Part shown: positions 10,759 through 24,204 of the stretch, piece after piece
Position numbering within the stretch: the stretch's first letter is position 1
How the letters are laid out: each line of letters opens with the position of its first letter
Source: Bugula neritina
Lineage: Eukaryota; Bryozoa; Gymnolaemata; Cheilostomatida; Bugulidae
Assembly: GCA_964035545.1 (NCBI GenBank)
Contig: CAXIUT010000073.1
Span: 186,001 to 250,000 of the forward strand
Direction of reading: 5' to 3'
DNA: 64,000 nucleotides
Translations under genes and position numbers: made by a program
The notes under the pieces: generated by a model
What the model was told of the DNA's origin: nothing
Database searches by the model: none
The model's input: the letters and a program-made list of their open reading frames with translations, nothing else

Positions 10759-12101
10759 TCATCTGCAGCGCCATTTCACAGTGTTATATTTTGCTAGAGT
10801 AATAACTAATTTTAGATGCCTTTGCAAACATATGAGAAATAAATGAGTCATTTTATGAAAAGAGGTGTTTGCAGCAGTTGTCCACTTTTGATTTAGACGC
10901 GTCATGGAAACTTTTGTAGTTTTAAATAAGATATCCAAACTCATCACTTGCATGTGTTTATATACTTGATAAAGTTTTTCATGCAAAACTTGATGCCTGC
11001 TTCAAAGACACCAGTGCTTAAAACTGTGTTAACTGTATTGGCACGTTGCCATGAGATATTTGGTTATATTTAGCATCACAACATACTCTTCAGAAAGTTA
11101 AGAAAATCAGTCTATAGAAAGTTAATGAAATAAACCTACCAGAGAGAGTAAGCCAGATGTAACAAGTAGATCCAAAACAAGTTGATTAACAATTGAAGTT
11201 GAATTCTCCATGTAGTGAATACTTTAGTCCTAATGTCAAATGCAAACGTCTGCAACCAAATTGTGTAGACTTCATAAGCTGGTTAGCTGACAGGACTCAT
11301 TAAAGTTCTTAACTGTTGTGTGTATAGTGATGCCCATCTTGAACTAGAGAGGGCTGACGGAAGACTGCTACTTTGTGAAAATTGACAATGCATATTGTTA
11401 TTATTCATTGTTGAGATTCACGACTGCCATAAACAATGATAAAATATTCATTGTTGGTACTACTGAGTAGAATAAAATATATTATAATATTATTCTCTGG
11501 ACAGATAAACAATATCAAATGCATATTATAACATTACCATAAATCTACGGCGCTTCACATCTTCACTTTTTTCTGCAATGTTATTTCTTTGCAGTTAGAA
11601 GTACTAGCTGAATATATGACTATGAAACATAACCCTTCAATTTCATTGCACCAGCACCGATTTCAATGTAGGTGTGTTGGGAGTTATCTTTCCTAAATTT
11701 TTGTTCTTGGCAATTATACGAAACAGACACAGGCTAATATTAGTTTTGTTATTTGCAAGAGTTTTTCTGTCTGATTGTCCATCAGCAAAAGTTTGCGCCT
11801 TCCCGTTATTATGGAAATTCCAGTGCTGCTGGAAGACCTTTGCATTGTACACCCGCCTTTACTATTGAATTTAGATGTTTTATTTTCCCATCCCCTCTCC
11901 TGCCCCCCTGTCCCCTCTAACAACCAGCAATCCTGACTCATGCGAAATGTGTTATTGTTCTAGAGTTGGACCATGGGCCTACAGTATACGATTTGAAGCT
12001 TTATAGTTTACAGGCAGTGGAGATGAGTCACTGCTGAAACCCATTTTATTAGTAGACTATATTGCTCTTCAATCATCAGTTTTCATATTCAAAGAGAAAG
12101 C
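10759..12101. repeat. Unit 9
   Basis: V-A-P-P-T3-E2. Private T to G at 10930 and C to A at 10933 create an EcoRV-type GATATC; private TTCATAAGCTGG and CATATTGTTATTATTC. TTATTGTTCTAGAG end but GGACC rather than GGCCC. Confidence 0.97.
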
Positions 12102-13445
12102 TCATCTGCAGCGCCATTTCACAGTGTTATATTTTGCTAGAGTAATAACTAATTTTAGATGCCTTTGCAAACATATGAGAAATAAATGAGTCATTTTATG
12201 AAAAGAGGTGTTTGCAGCAGTTGTCCACTTTTGATTTAGACGCGTCATGGAAACTTTTGTAGTTTTAAATAATATCTCCAAACTCATCACTTGCATGTGT
12301 TTATATACTTGATAAATTTTTTCATGCAAAACTTGATGCCTGCTTCAAAGACACCAGTGCTTAATTACTGTATTAACTGTATTGGCACGTTGCCATAAGA
12401 TATTCGGTAATATTTCGCATCACAACAAACTCTTCAGAAAGTTAAGAAAATCAGTCTAGAAAGTTACTGAAATAAACCTACCAGAGAGAGTAAGCCAGAT
12501 GTAACAAGTAGATCCAAAACAAGTTGATTAACAATTGAAGTTGAAATCTCCATGTAGTCAACACTTTAGTCCTAATGTCAAATGCAAACGTCTGCAACCA
12601 AACTGTGTAGACTTCATGGGCTGGTTAGCTGACAGGACTCATTAAAGTTCTTAACTGTTGTGTGTATAGTGATGCCCTTCTTGAACTAGAGGGGGCTGAC
12701 TGAAGACTGCTACTTTGTGAAAATTGACAATGCATATTATTATTATTCATTGTTGAGATTCACGACTGCCATAAACAATGATAAAATATTCATTGTTGGT
12801 ACTACTGAGTAGAATAAAATATATTATAATATTATTCTCTGGACAGATAAACAATATCAAATGCATATTATAACATTACCATAAATCTACGGCGCTTCAC
12901 ATCTTCACTTTTTTCTGCAATGTTATTTCTTTGCAGTTAGAAGTACTAGCTGAATATATGACTATGAAACATAACCCTTCAATTTCATTGCACCAGCACC
13001 GATTTCAATGTAGGTGTGTTGGGAGTTATCTTTCCTAAATTTTTGTTCTTGGCAATTATACGAAACAGACACAGGCTAATATTAGTTTTGTTATTTGCAA
13101 GAGTTTTTCTGTCTGATTGTCCATCAGCAAAAGTTTGCGCCTTCCCGTTATTATGGAAATTCCAGTGCTGCTGGAAGACCTTTGCATTGTACACCCGCCT
13201 TTACTATTGAATTTAGATGTTTTATTTTCCCATCCCCTCTCCTGCCCCCCTGTCCCCTCTAACAACCAGCAATCCTGACTCATGCGAAATGTGTTATTAA
13301 GTTTTAGAGTTGGACCATGGGCCTACAGTATACGATTTGAAGCTTTATAGTTTACAGGCAGTGGAGATGAGTCACTGCTGAAACCCATTTTATTAGTAGA
13401 CTATATTGCTCTTCAATCATCAGTTTTCATATTCAAAGAGAAAGC
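12102..13445. repeat. Unit 10
   Basis: V-B-Q-Q-T3-E2; first unit of higher-order block 1 and first full Q haplotype. Its E2 end is followed by an F head, which breaks the otherwise strict E1-to-F linkage. Private GATATTCGG. Confidence 0.97.
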
Positions 13446-14790
13446 TCATCTGCAGCGCCATTTCACAGTGTTAAATTTTGCTAGAGTAAAAATTAATTTT
13501 AGATGCCTTTGCAAACATATGAGAAATAAATGAGTCATTTTATGAAAAGAGGTGTTTGCAGCAGTTGTCCACTTTTGATTTAGACGCGTCATGGAAACTT
13601 TTGTAGTTTTAAATAATATCTCCAAACTCATCACTTGCATGTGTTTATATACTTGATAAAGTTTTTCATGCAAAACTTGATGCCTGCTTCAAAGACACCA
13701 GTGCTTAAAACTGTGCTAACTGTATTGGCACGTTGCCATGAGATATTTGGTTATATTTAGCATCACAACATACTCTTCAGAAAGTTAAGAAAATCAGTCT
13801 ATAGAAAGTTAATGAAATAAACCTACCAGAGAGAGTAAGCCAGATGTAACAAGTAGATCCAAAACAAGTTGATTAACAATTGAAGTTGAATTCTCCATGT
13901 AGTGAATACTTTAGTCCTAATGTCAAATGCAAACGTCTGCAACCAAATTGTGTAGACTTCATGAGCTGGTTAGCTGACAGGACTCATTAAAGTTCTTAAC
14001 TGTTGTGTGTATAGTGATGCCCATCTTGAACTAGAGAGGGCTGACGGAAGACTGCTACTTTGTGAAAATTGACAATGCATATTATTATTATTCATTGTTG
14101 AGATTCACGACTGCCATAAACAATGATAAAATATTCATTGTTGGTACTACTGAGTAGAATAAAATATAATATAATATTATTCTCTGGACAGATAAACAAT
14201 ATCAAATGCATATTATAGCATTACCATAAATCTACGGCGCTTCACATCTTCACTTTTTTCTGCAATGTTATTTCTTTGCAGTTAGAAGTACTAGCTGAAT
14301 ATATGACTATGAAACATAACCCTTCAATTTCATTGCACCAGCACCGATTTCAATGTAGGTGTGTTGGGAGTTATCTTTCCTAAATTTTTGTTCTTGGCAA
14401 TTATACGAAACAGACACAGGCTAATATTAGTTTTGTTATTTGCAAGAGTTTTTCTGTCTGATTGTCCATCAGCAAAAGTTTGCGCCTTCCCGTTATTATG
14501 GAAATTTCAGTGCTGCTGGAAGACCTTTGCATTGTACACCCGCCTTTACTATTGAATTTAGATGTTTTATTTTCCCATCCCCTCTCCTGCCCCCCTGTCC
14601 CCTCTAACAACCAGCAATCCTGACTCATGCGAAATGTGTTATTAAGTTTTAGAGTTGGACCATGGGCCGACAGTATACGATTTGAAGCTTTATAGTTTAC
14701 AGGCAGTGGAGATGAGTCACTGCTGAAACCCATTTTATTAGTAGACTATATTGCTCTTCAATCATCAGTTTTCATATTCAAAAAGAAAGC
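13446..14790. repeat. Unit 11
   Basis: F-A-P-P-T3-E3; rare ACTGTGCTAAC shared only with unit 14; ATTATAGCATT, GAAATTTCAGTG, CCGACAG as in unit 2. Confidence 0.97.
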
Positions 14791-16135
14791 TCATCTGCAG
14801 CGCCATTTCACAGTGTTATATTTTGCTAGAGTAATAACTAATTTTAGATGCCTTTGCAAACATATGAGAAATAAATGAGTCATTTTATGAAAAGAGGTGT
14901 TTGCAGCAGTTGTCCACTTTTGATTTAGACGCGTCATGGAAACTTTTGTAATTTTAAATAATATCTCCAAACTCATCACTTGCATGTGTTTATATACTTG
15001 ATAAAGTTTTTCATGCAAAACTTGATGCCTGCTTCAAAGACACCAGTGCTTAAAACTGTGTTAACTGTATTGGCACGTTGCCATGAGATATTTGGTTATA
15101 TTTAGCATCACAACATACTCTTCAGAAAGTTAAGAAAATCAGTCTATAGAAAGTTAATGAAATAAACCTACCAGAGAGAGTAAGCCAGATGTAACAAGTA
15201 GATCCAAAACAAGTTGATTAACAATTGAAGTTGAATTCTCCATGTAGTGAATACTTTAGTCCTAATGTCAAATGCAAACGTCTGCAACCAAATTGTGTAG
15301 ACTTCATGAGCTGGTTAGTTGACAGGACTCATTAAAGTTCTTAACTGTTGTGTGTATAGTGATGCCCATCTTGAACTAGAGAGGGCTGACTGAAGACTGC
15401 TACTTTGTGAAAATTGACAATGCATATTATTATTATTCATTGTTGAGATTCACGACTGCCATAAACAATGATAAAATATTCATTGTTGGTACTACTGAGT
15501 AGAATAAAATATAATATAATATTATTCTCTGGACAGATAAACAATATCAAATGCATAATATAACATTACCATAAATCTACGGCGCTTCACATCTTCACCT
15601 TTTTCTGCAATGTTATTTCTTTGCAGTTAGAAGTACTAGCTGAATATATGACTATGAAACATAACCCTTCAATTTCATTGCACCAGCACCGATTTCAATG
15701 TAGGTGTGTTGGGAGTTATCTTTCCTAAAGTTTTGTTCTTGGTGTTTATACGAAGCAGACACAGGCTAATATTAGTTTTGTTATTTGCAAGAGTTTTTCT
15801 GTCTGATTGTCCATCAGCAAAAGTTTGCGCCTTGCAGTTATTATGGAAATACCAGTGATGCTGGAAGACCTTTGCATTGTACACCCGCCTTTACTATTGA
15901 ATTTAGATGTTTTATTTTCCCATCCCCTCTCCTGCCCCCCTGTCCCCTCTAACAACCAGCAATCCTGACTCATGTGAAATGTGTTATTAAGTTTTAGAGT
16001 TGGACCATGGGCCTACAGTATACGATTTGAAGCTTTATAGTTTACAGGCAGTGGAGATGAGTCACTGCTGAAACCCATTTTATTAGTAGACTATATTGCT
16101 CTTCAATCATCAGTTTTCATATTCAAAGAGAAAGC
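14791..16135. repeat. Unit 12
   Basis: V-A-P-P-T2-E2, with TTTGTAATTTTAAA (also in C-type units) and GGTTAGTTGACAGG shared only with unit 15. CAATGTAGG where unit 15 has CAATATAGG. Confidence 0.97.
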
Positions 16136-17479
16136 TCATCTGCAGCGCCATTTCACAGTGTTATATTTTGCTAGAGTAATAACTAATTTTAGATGCCTTT
16201 GCAAACATATGAGAAATAAATGAGTCATTTTATGAAAAGAGGTGTTTGCAGCAGTTGTCCACTTTTGATTTAGACGCGTCATGGAAACTTTTGTAGTTTT
16301 AAATAATATCTCCAAACTCATCACTTGCATGTGTTTATATACTTGATAAATTTTTTCATGCAAAACTTGATGCCTGCTTCAAAGACACCAGTGCTTAATT
16401 ACTGTATTAACTGTATTGGCACGTTGCCATAAGATATTTGGTAATGTTTCGCATCACAACAAACTCTTCAGAAAGTTAAGAAAATCAGTCTAGAAAGTTA
16501 CTGAAATAAACCTACCAGAGAGAGTAAGCCAGATGTAACAAGTAGATCCAAAACAAGTTGATTAACAATTGAAGTTGAAATCTCCATGTAGTCAACACTT
16601 TAGTCCTAATGTCAAATGCAAACGTCTGCAACCAAACTGTGTAGACTTCATGGGCTGGTTAGCTGACAGGACTCATTAAAGTTCTTAACTGTTGTGTGTA
16701 TAGTGATGCCCTTCTTGAACTAGAGGGGGCTGACTGAAGACTGCTACTTTGTGAAAATTGACAATGCATATTATTATTATTCATTGTTGAGATTCACGAC
16801 TGCCATAAACAATGATAAAATATTCATTGTTGGTACTACTGAGTAGAATAAAATATATTATAATATTATTCTCTGGACAGATAAACAATATCAAATGCAT
16901 ATTATAACATTACCATAAATCTACGGCGCTTCACATCTTCACTTTTTTCTGCAATGTTATTTCTTTGCAGTTAGAAGTACTAGCTGAATATATGACTATG
17001 AAACATAACCCTTCAATTTCATTGCACCAGCACCGATTTCAATGTAGGTGTGTTGGGAGTTATCTTTCCTAAATTTTTGTTCTTGGCAATTATACGAAAC
17101 AGACACAGGCTAATATTAGTTTTGTTATTTGCAAGAGTTTTTCTGTCTGATTGTCCATCAGCAAAAGTTTGCGCCTTCCCGTTATTATGGAAATTCCAGT
17201 GCTGCTGGAAGACCTTTGCATTGTACACCCGCCTTTACTATTGAATTTAGATGTTTTATTTTCCCATCCCCTCTCCTGCCCCCCTGTCCCCTCTAACAAC
17301 CAGCAATCCTGACTCATGCGAAATGTGTTATTAAGTTTTAGAGTTGGACCATGGGCCTACAGTATACGATTTGAAGCTTTATAGTTTACAGGCAGTGGAG
17401 ATGAGTCACTGCTGAAACCCATTTTATTAGTAGACTATATTGCTCTTCAATCATCAGTTTTCATATTCAAAGAGAAAGC
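16136..17479. repeat. Unit 13
   Basis: V-B-Q-Q-T3-E2; copy of unit 10 at +4,034 bp with private GGTAATGTTTCGC. Confidence 0.97.
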
Positions 17480-18824
17480 TCATCTGCAGCGCCATTTCAC
17501 AGTGTTAAATTTTGCTAGAGTAAAAATTAATTTTAGATGCCTTTGCAAACATATGAGAAATAAATGAGTCATTTTATGAAAAGAGGTGTTTGCAGCAGTT
17601 GTCCACTTTTGATTTAGACGCGTCATGGAAACTTTTGTAGTTTTAAATAATATCTCCAAACTCATCACTTGCATGTGTTTATATACTTGATAAAGTTTTT
17701 CATGCAAAACTTGATGCCTGCTTCAAAGACACCAGTGCTTAAAACTGTGCTAACTGTATTGGCACGTTGCCATGAGATATTTGGTTATATTTAGCATCAC
17801 AACATACTCTTCAGAAAGTTAAGAAAATCAGTCTATAGAAAGTTAATGAAATAAACCTACCAGAGAGAGTTAGCCAGATGTAACAAGTAGATCCAAAACA
17901 AGTTGATTAACAATTGAAGTTGAATTCTCCATGTAGTGAATACTTTAGTCCTAATGTCAAATGCAAACGTCTGCAACCAAATTGTGTAGACTTCATGAGC
18001 TGGTTAGCTGACAGGACTCATTAAAGTTCTTAACTGTTGTGTGTATAGTGATGCCCATCTTGAACTAGAGAGGGCTGACGGAAGACTGCTACTTTGTGAA
18101 AATTGACAATGCATATTATTATTATTCATTGTTGAGATTCACGACTGCCATAAACAATGATAAAATATTCATTGTTGGTACTACTGAGTAGAATAAAATA
18201 TAATATAATATTATTCTCTGGACAGATAAACAATATCAAATGCATATTATAGCATTACCATAAATCTACGGCGCTTCACATCTTCACTTTTTTCTGCAAT
18301 GTTATTTCTTTGCAGTTAGAAGTACTAGCTGAATATATGACTATGAAACATAACCCTTCAATTTCATTGCACCAGCACCGATTTCAATGTAGGTGTGTTG
18401 GGAGTTATCTTTCCTAAATTTTTGTTCTTGGCAATTATACGAAACAGACACAGGCTAATATTAGTTTTGTTATTTGCAAGAGTTTTTCTGTCTGATTGTC
18501 CATCAGCAAAAGTTTGCGCCTTCCCGTTATTATGGAAATTTCAGTGCTGCTGGAAGACCTTTGCATTGTACACCCGCCTTTACTATTGAATTTAGATGTT
18601 TTATTTTCCCATCCCCTCTCCTGCCCCCCTGTCCCCTCTAACAACCAGCAATCCTGACTCATGCGAAATGTGTTATTAAGTTTTAGAGTTGGACCATGGG
18701 CCGACAGTATACGATTTGAAGCTTTATAGTTTACAGGCAGTGGAGATGAGTCACTGCTGAAACCCATTTTATTAGTAGACTATATTGCTCTTCAATCATC
18801 AGTTTTCATATTCAAAAAGAAAGC
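17480..18824. repeat. Unit 14
   Basis: F-A-P-P-T3-E3; copy of unit 11 at +4,034 bp. Private GAGAGAGTTAGCC removes the only donor-like GTAAGC in the unit. Confidence 0.97.
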
Positions 18825-20169
18825 TCATCTGCAGCGCCATTTCACAGTGTTATATTTTGCTAGAGTAATAACTAATTTTAGATGCCTTTGCAAACATATG
18901 AGAAATAAATGAGTCATTTTATGAAAAGAGGTGTTTGCAGCAGTTGTCCACTTTTGATTTAGACGCGTCATGGAAACTTTTGTAATTTTAAATAATATCT
19001 CCAAACTCATCACTTGCATGTGTTTATATACTTGATAAAGTTTTTCATGCAAAACTTGATGCCTGCTTCAAAGACACCAGTGCTTAAAACTGTGTTAACT
19101 GTATTGGCACGTTGCCATGAGATATTTGGTTATATTTAGCATCACAACATACTCTTCAGAAAGTTAAGAAAATCAGTCTATAGAAAGTTAATGAAATAAA
19201 CCTACCAGAGAGAGTAAGCCAGATGTAACAAGTAGATCCAAAACAAGTTGATTAACAATTGAAGTTGAATTCTCCATGTAGTGAATACTTTAGTCCTAAT
19301 GTCAAATGCAAACGTCTGCAACCAAATTGTGTAGACTTCATGAGCTGGTTAGTTGACAGGACTCATTAAAGTTCTTAACTGTTGTGTGTATAGTGATGCC
19401 CATCTTGAACTAGAGAGGGCTGACTGAAGACTGCTACTTTGTGAAAATTGACAATGCATATTATTATTATTCATTGTTGAGATTCACGACTGCCATAAAC
19501 AATGATAAAATATTCATTGTTGGTACTACTGAGTAGAATAAAATATAATATAATATTATTCTCTGGACAGATAAACAATATCAAATGCATAATATAACAT
19601 TACCATAAATCTACGGCGCTTCACATCTTCACCTTTTTCTGCAATGTTATTTCTTTGCAGTTAGAAGTACTAGCTGAATATATGACTATGAAACATAACC
19701 CTTCAATTTCATTGCACCAGCACCGATTTCAATATAGGTGTGTTGGGAGTTATCTTTCCTAAAGTTTTGTTCTTGGTGTTTATACGAAGCAGACACAGGC
19801 TAATATTAGTTTTGTTATTTGCAAGAGTTTTTCTGTCTGATTGTCCATCAGCAAAAGTTTGCGCCTTGCAGTTATTATGGAAATACCAGTGATGCTGGAA
19901 GACCTTTGCATTGTACACCCGCCTTTACTATTGAATTTAGATGTTTTATTTTCCCATCCCCTCTCCTGCCCCCCTGTCCCCTCTAACAACCAGCAATCCT
20001 GACTCATGTGAAATGTGTTATTAAGTTTTAGAGTTGGACCATGGGCCTACAGTATACGATTTGAAGCTTTATAGTTTACAGGCAGTGGAGATGAGTCACT
20101 GCTGAAACCCATTTTATTAGTAGACTATATTGCTCTTCAATCATCAGTTTTCATATTCAAAGAGAAAGC
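18825..20169. repeat. Unit 15
   Basis: V-A-P-P-T2-E2; copy of unit 12 at +4,034 bp, differing at CAATATAGG near 19733. Confidence 0.97.
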
Positions 20170-21513
20170 TCATCTGCAGCGCCATTTCACAGTGTTATAT
20201 TTTGCTAGAGTAATAACTAATTTTAGATGCCTTTGCAAACATATGAGAAATAAATGAGTCATTTTATGAAAAGAGGTGTTTGCAGCAGTTGTCCACTTTT
20301 GATTTAGACGCGTCATGGAAACTTTTGTAGTTTTAAATAATATCTCCAAACTCATCACTTGCATGTGTTTATATACTTGATAAATTTTTTCATGCAAAAC
20401 TTGATGCCTGCTTCAAAGACACCAGTGCTTAATTACTGTAATAACTGTATTGGCACGTTGCCATAAGATATTTGGTAATATTTCGCATCACAACAAACTC
20501 TTCAGAAAGTTAAGAAAATCAGTCTAGAAAGTTACTGAAATAAACCTACCAGAGAGAGTAAGCCAGATGTAACAAGTAGATCCAAAACAAGTTGATTAAC
20601 AATTGAAGTTGAAATCTCCATGTAGTGAATACTTTAGTCCTAATGTCAAATGCAAACGTCTGCAACCAAATTGTGTAGACTTCATGAGCTGGTTAGCTGA
20701 CAGGACTCATTAAAGTTCTTAACTCTTGTGTGTATAGTGATGCCCATCTTGAACTAGAGAGGGCTGACTGAAGACTGCTACTTTGTGAAAATTGACAATG
20801 CATATTATTATTATTCATTGTTGAGATTCACGACTGCCATAAACAATGATAAAATATTCATTGTTGGTACTACTGAGTAGAATAAAATATAATATAATAT
20901 TATTCTCTGGACAGATAAACAATATCAAATGCATAATATAACATTACCATAAATCTACGGCGCTTCACATCTTCACCCTTTTCTGCAATGTTATTTCTTT
21001 GCAGTTAGAAGTACTAGCTGAATATATGACTATGAAACATAACCCTTCAATTTCATTGCACCAGCACCGATTTCAATATAGGTGTGTTGGGAGTTATCTT
21101 TCCTAAAGTTTTGTTCTTGGTGTTTATACGAAGCAGACACAGGCTAATATTAGTTTTGTTATTTGCAAGAGTTTTTCTGTCTGATTGTCCATCAGCAAAA
21201 GTTTGCGCCTTGCTGTTATTATGGAAATACCAGTGATGCTGGAAGACCTTTGCATTGTACACCCGCCTTTACTATTGAATTTAGATGTTTTATTTTCCCA
21301 TCCCCTCTCCTGCCCCCCTGTCCCCTCTAACAACCAGCAATCCTGACTCATGTGAAATGTGTTATTAAGTTTTAGAGTTGGACCATGGGCCTACAGTATA
21401 CGATTTGAAGCTTTATAGTTTACAGGCAGTGGAGATGAGTCACTGCTGAAACCCATTTTATTAGTAGACTATATTGCTCTTCAATCATCAGTTTGCATAT
21501 TAAAACAGAAAGC
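20170..21513. repeat. Unit 16
   Basis: V-B-Q then mixed mid2 (GAAATCTCC of Q followed by GTGAATAC and all later P markers), T2-E1. The Q-to-P switch lies between the GAAATC and GTGAATAC sites. Private CTGTAATAACTG and TTCACCCTTTTCTG; CTTGCTGTTATT shared with units 38, 42 and 45. Confidence 0.97.
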
Positions 21514-22858
21514 TCATCTGCAGCGCCATTTCACAGTGTTAAATTTTGCTAGAGTAAAAATTAATTTTAGATGCCTTTGCAAACATATGAGAAATAAATG
21601 AGTCATTTTATGAAAAGAGGTGTTTGCAGCAGTTGTCCACTTTTGATTTAGACGCGTCATGGAAACTTTTGTAGTTTTAAATAATATCTCCAAACTCATC
21701 ACTTGCATGTGTTTATATACTTGATAAAGTTTTTCATGCAAAACTTGATGCCTGCTTCAAAGACACCAGTGCTTAAAACTGTGTTAACTGTATTGGCACG
21801 TTGCCATGAGATATTTGGTTATATTTAGCATCACAACATACTCTTCAGAAAGTTAAGAAAATCAGTCTATAGAAAGGTAATGAAATAAACCTACCAGAGA
21901 GAGTAAGCCAGATGTAACAAGTAGATCCAAAACAAGTTGATTAACAATTGAAGTTGAATTCTCCATGTAGTGAATACTTTAGTCCTAATGTCAAATGCAA
22001 ACGTCTGCAACCAAATTGTGTAGACTTCATGAGCTGGTTAGCTGACAGGACTCATTAAAGTTCTTAACTGTTGTGTGTATAGTGATGCCCATCTTGAACT
22101 AGAGAGGGCTGACGGAAGACTGCTACTTTGTGAAAATTGACAATGCATATTATTATTATTCATTGTTGAGATTCACGACTGCCATAAACAATGATAAAAT
22201 ATTCATTGTTGGTACTACTGAGTAGAATAAAATATAATATAATATTATTCTCTGGACAGATAAACAATATCAAATGCATATTATAACATTACCATAAATC
22301 TACGGCGCTTCACATCTTCACTTTTTTCTGCAATGTTATTTCTTTGCAGTTAGAAGTACTAGCTGAATATATGACTATGAAACATAACCCTTCAATTTCA
22401 TTGCACCAGCACCGATTTCAATGTAGGTGTGTTGGGAGTTATCTTTCCTAAAGTTTTGTTCTTGGTGTTTATTCGAAGCAGACACAGGCTAATATTAGTT
22501 TTGTTATTTGCAAGAGTTTTTCTGTCTGATTGTCCATCAGCAAAAGTTTGCGCCTTGCAGTTATTATGGAAATACCAGTGATGCTGGAAGACCTTTGCAT
22601 TGTACACCCGCCTTTACTATTGAATTTAGATGTTTTATTTTCCCATCCCCTCTCCTGCCCCCCTGTCCCCTCTAACAACCAGCAATCCTGACTCATGTGA
22701 AATGTGTTATTAAGTTTTAGAGTTGGACCATGGGCCTACAGTATACGATTTGAAGCTTTATAGTTTACAGGCAGTGGAGATGAGTCACTGCTGAAACCCA
22801 TTTTATTAGTAGACTATATTGCTCTTCAATCATCAGTTTGCATATTAAAACAGAAAGC
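21514..22858. repeat. Unit 17
   Basis: F-A-P-P-T1-E1, with AGAAAGGTAATG shared only with units 20 and 22, and CAATGTAGG. Confidence 0.97.
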
Positions 22859-24204
22859 TCATCTGCAGCGCCATTTCACAGTGTTAAATTTTGCTAGAGT
22901 AAAAATTAATTTTAGATGTCTTTGCAAACATATGAGAAATAAATGAGTCATTTTATGAAAAGAGGTGTTTGCAGCAGTTGTCCACTTTTGATTTAGACGC
23001 GTCATGGAAACTTTTGTAATTTTAAATAATATCTCCAAACTCATCACTTGCATGTGTTTATATACTTGATAAAGTTTTTCATGCAAAACTTGATGCCTGC
23101 TTCAAAGACACCAGTGCTTAAATACTGTGTTAACTGTATTGGCACGTTGCCATGAGATATTTGGTAATATTTAGCATCACAACATACTCTTCAGAAAGTT
23201 AAGAAAATCAGTCTATAGAAAGTTAATGAAATAAACCTACCAGAGAGAGTAAGCCAGATGTAACAAGTAGATCCAAAACAAGTTGATTAACAATTGAAGT
23301 TGAATTCTCCATGTAGTGAATACTTTAGTCCTAATGTCAAATGCAAACGTCTGCAACCAAATTGTGTAGACTTCATGAGCTGGTTAGCTGACAGGACTCA
23401 TTAAAGTTCTTAACTGTTGTGTGTATAGTGATGCCCATCTTGAACTAGAGAGGGCTGACGGAAGACTGCTACTTTGTGAAAATTGACAATGCATATTATT
23501 ATTATTCATTGTTGAGATTCACGACTGCCATAAACAATGATAAAATATTCATTGTTGGTACTACTGAGTAGAATAAAATATAATATAATATTATTCTCTG
23601 GACAGATAAACAATATCAAATGCATAATATAACATTACCATAAATCTACGGCGCTTCACATCTTCACCTTTTTCTGCAATGTTATTTCTTTGCAGTTAGA
23701 AGTACTAGCTGAATATATGACTATGAAACATAACCCTTCAATTTCATTGCACCAGCACCGATTTCAATATAGGTGTGTTGGGAGTTATCTTTCCTGAAGT
23801 TTTGTTCTTGGTGTTTATTCGAAGCAGACACAGGCTAATATTAGTTTTGTTATTTGCAAGAGTTTTTCTGTCTGATTGTCCATCAGCAAAAGTTTGCGCC
23901 TTGCAGTTATTATGGAAATACCAGTGATGCTGGAAGACCTTTGCATTGTACACCCGCCTTTACTATTGAATTTAGATGTTTTATTTTCCCATCCGCTCTC
24001 CTGCCCCCCTGTCCCCTCTAACAACCAGCAATCCTGACTCATGTGAAATGTGTTATTAAGTTTTAGAGTTGGACCATGGGCCGACAGTATACGATTTGAA
24101 GCTTTATAGTTTACAGGCAGTGGAGATGAGTCACTGCTGAAACCCATTTTATTAGTAGACTATATTGCTCTTCAATCATCAGTTTTCATATTCAAAAAGA
24201 AAGC
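22859..24204. repeat. Unit 18
   Basis: F-C-R-P-T1-E3; first C-type unit, with GATGTCTTTGC, GTAATTTTAAA, CCTGAAG, quadruplex-breaking CCGCTC and CCGACAG. Lacks the GAGGGGTTTGC found in later C-type copies (21, 23, 27, 33, 36), so it is the more ancestral form. Confidence 0.97.

Larger units (their letters stand above)
12102..20169. repeat. Higher-order repeat block 1: units 10-12 = 13-15
   Basis: Two adjacent 4,034-bp blocks (12102-16135 and 16136-20169) match unit for unit: V-B-Q-Q-T3-E2, then F-A-P-P-T3-E3, then V-A-P-P-T2-E2. Rare shared markers prove the block-level duplication: ACTGTGCTAAC in units 11 and 14, GGTTAGTTGACAGG in units 12 and 15, GAGGGGGCTGACTG in units 10 and 13. I found only a handful of differences between the blocks (for example ATTCGG in unit 10, AATGTTTCGC in unit 13, AGAGTTAGCC in unit 14, CAATGTAGG against CAATATAGG at the unit 12/15 tail). 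Unit 16 begins a third copy and then diverges from about 20430 onward. Confidence 0.92.
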
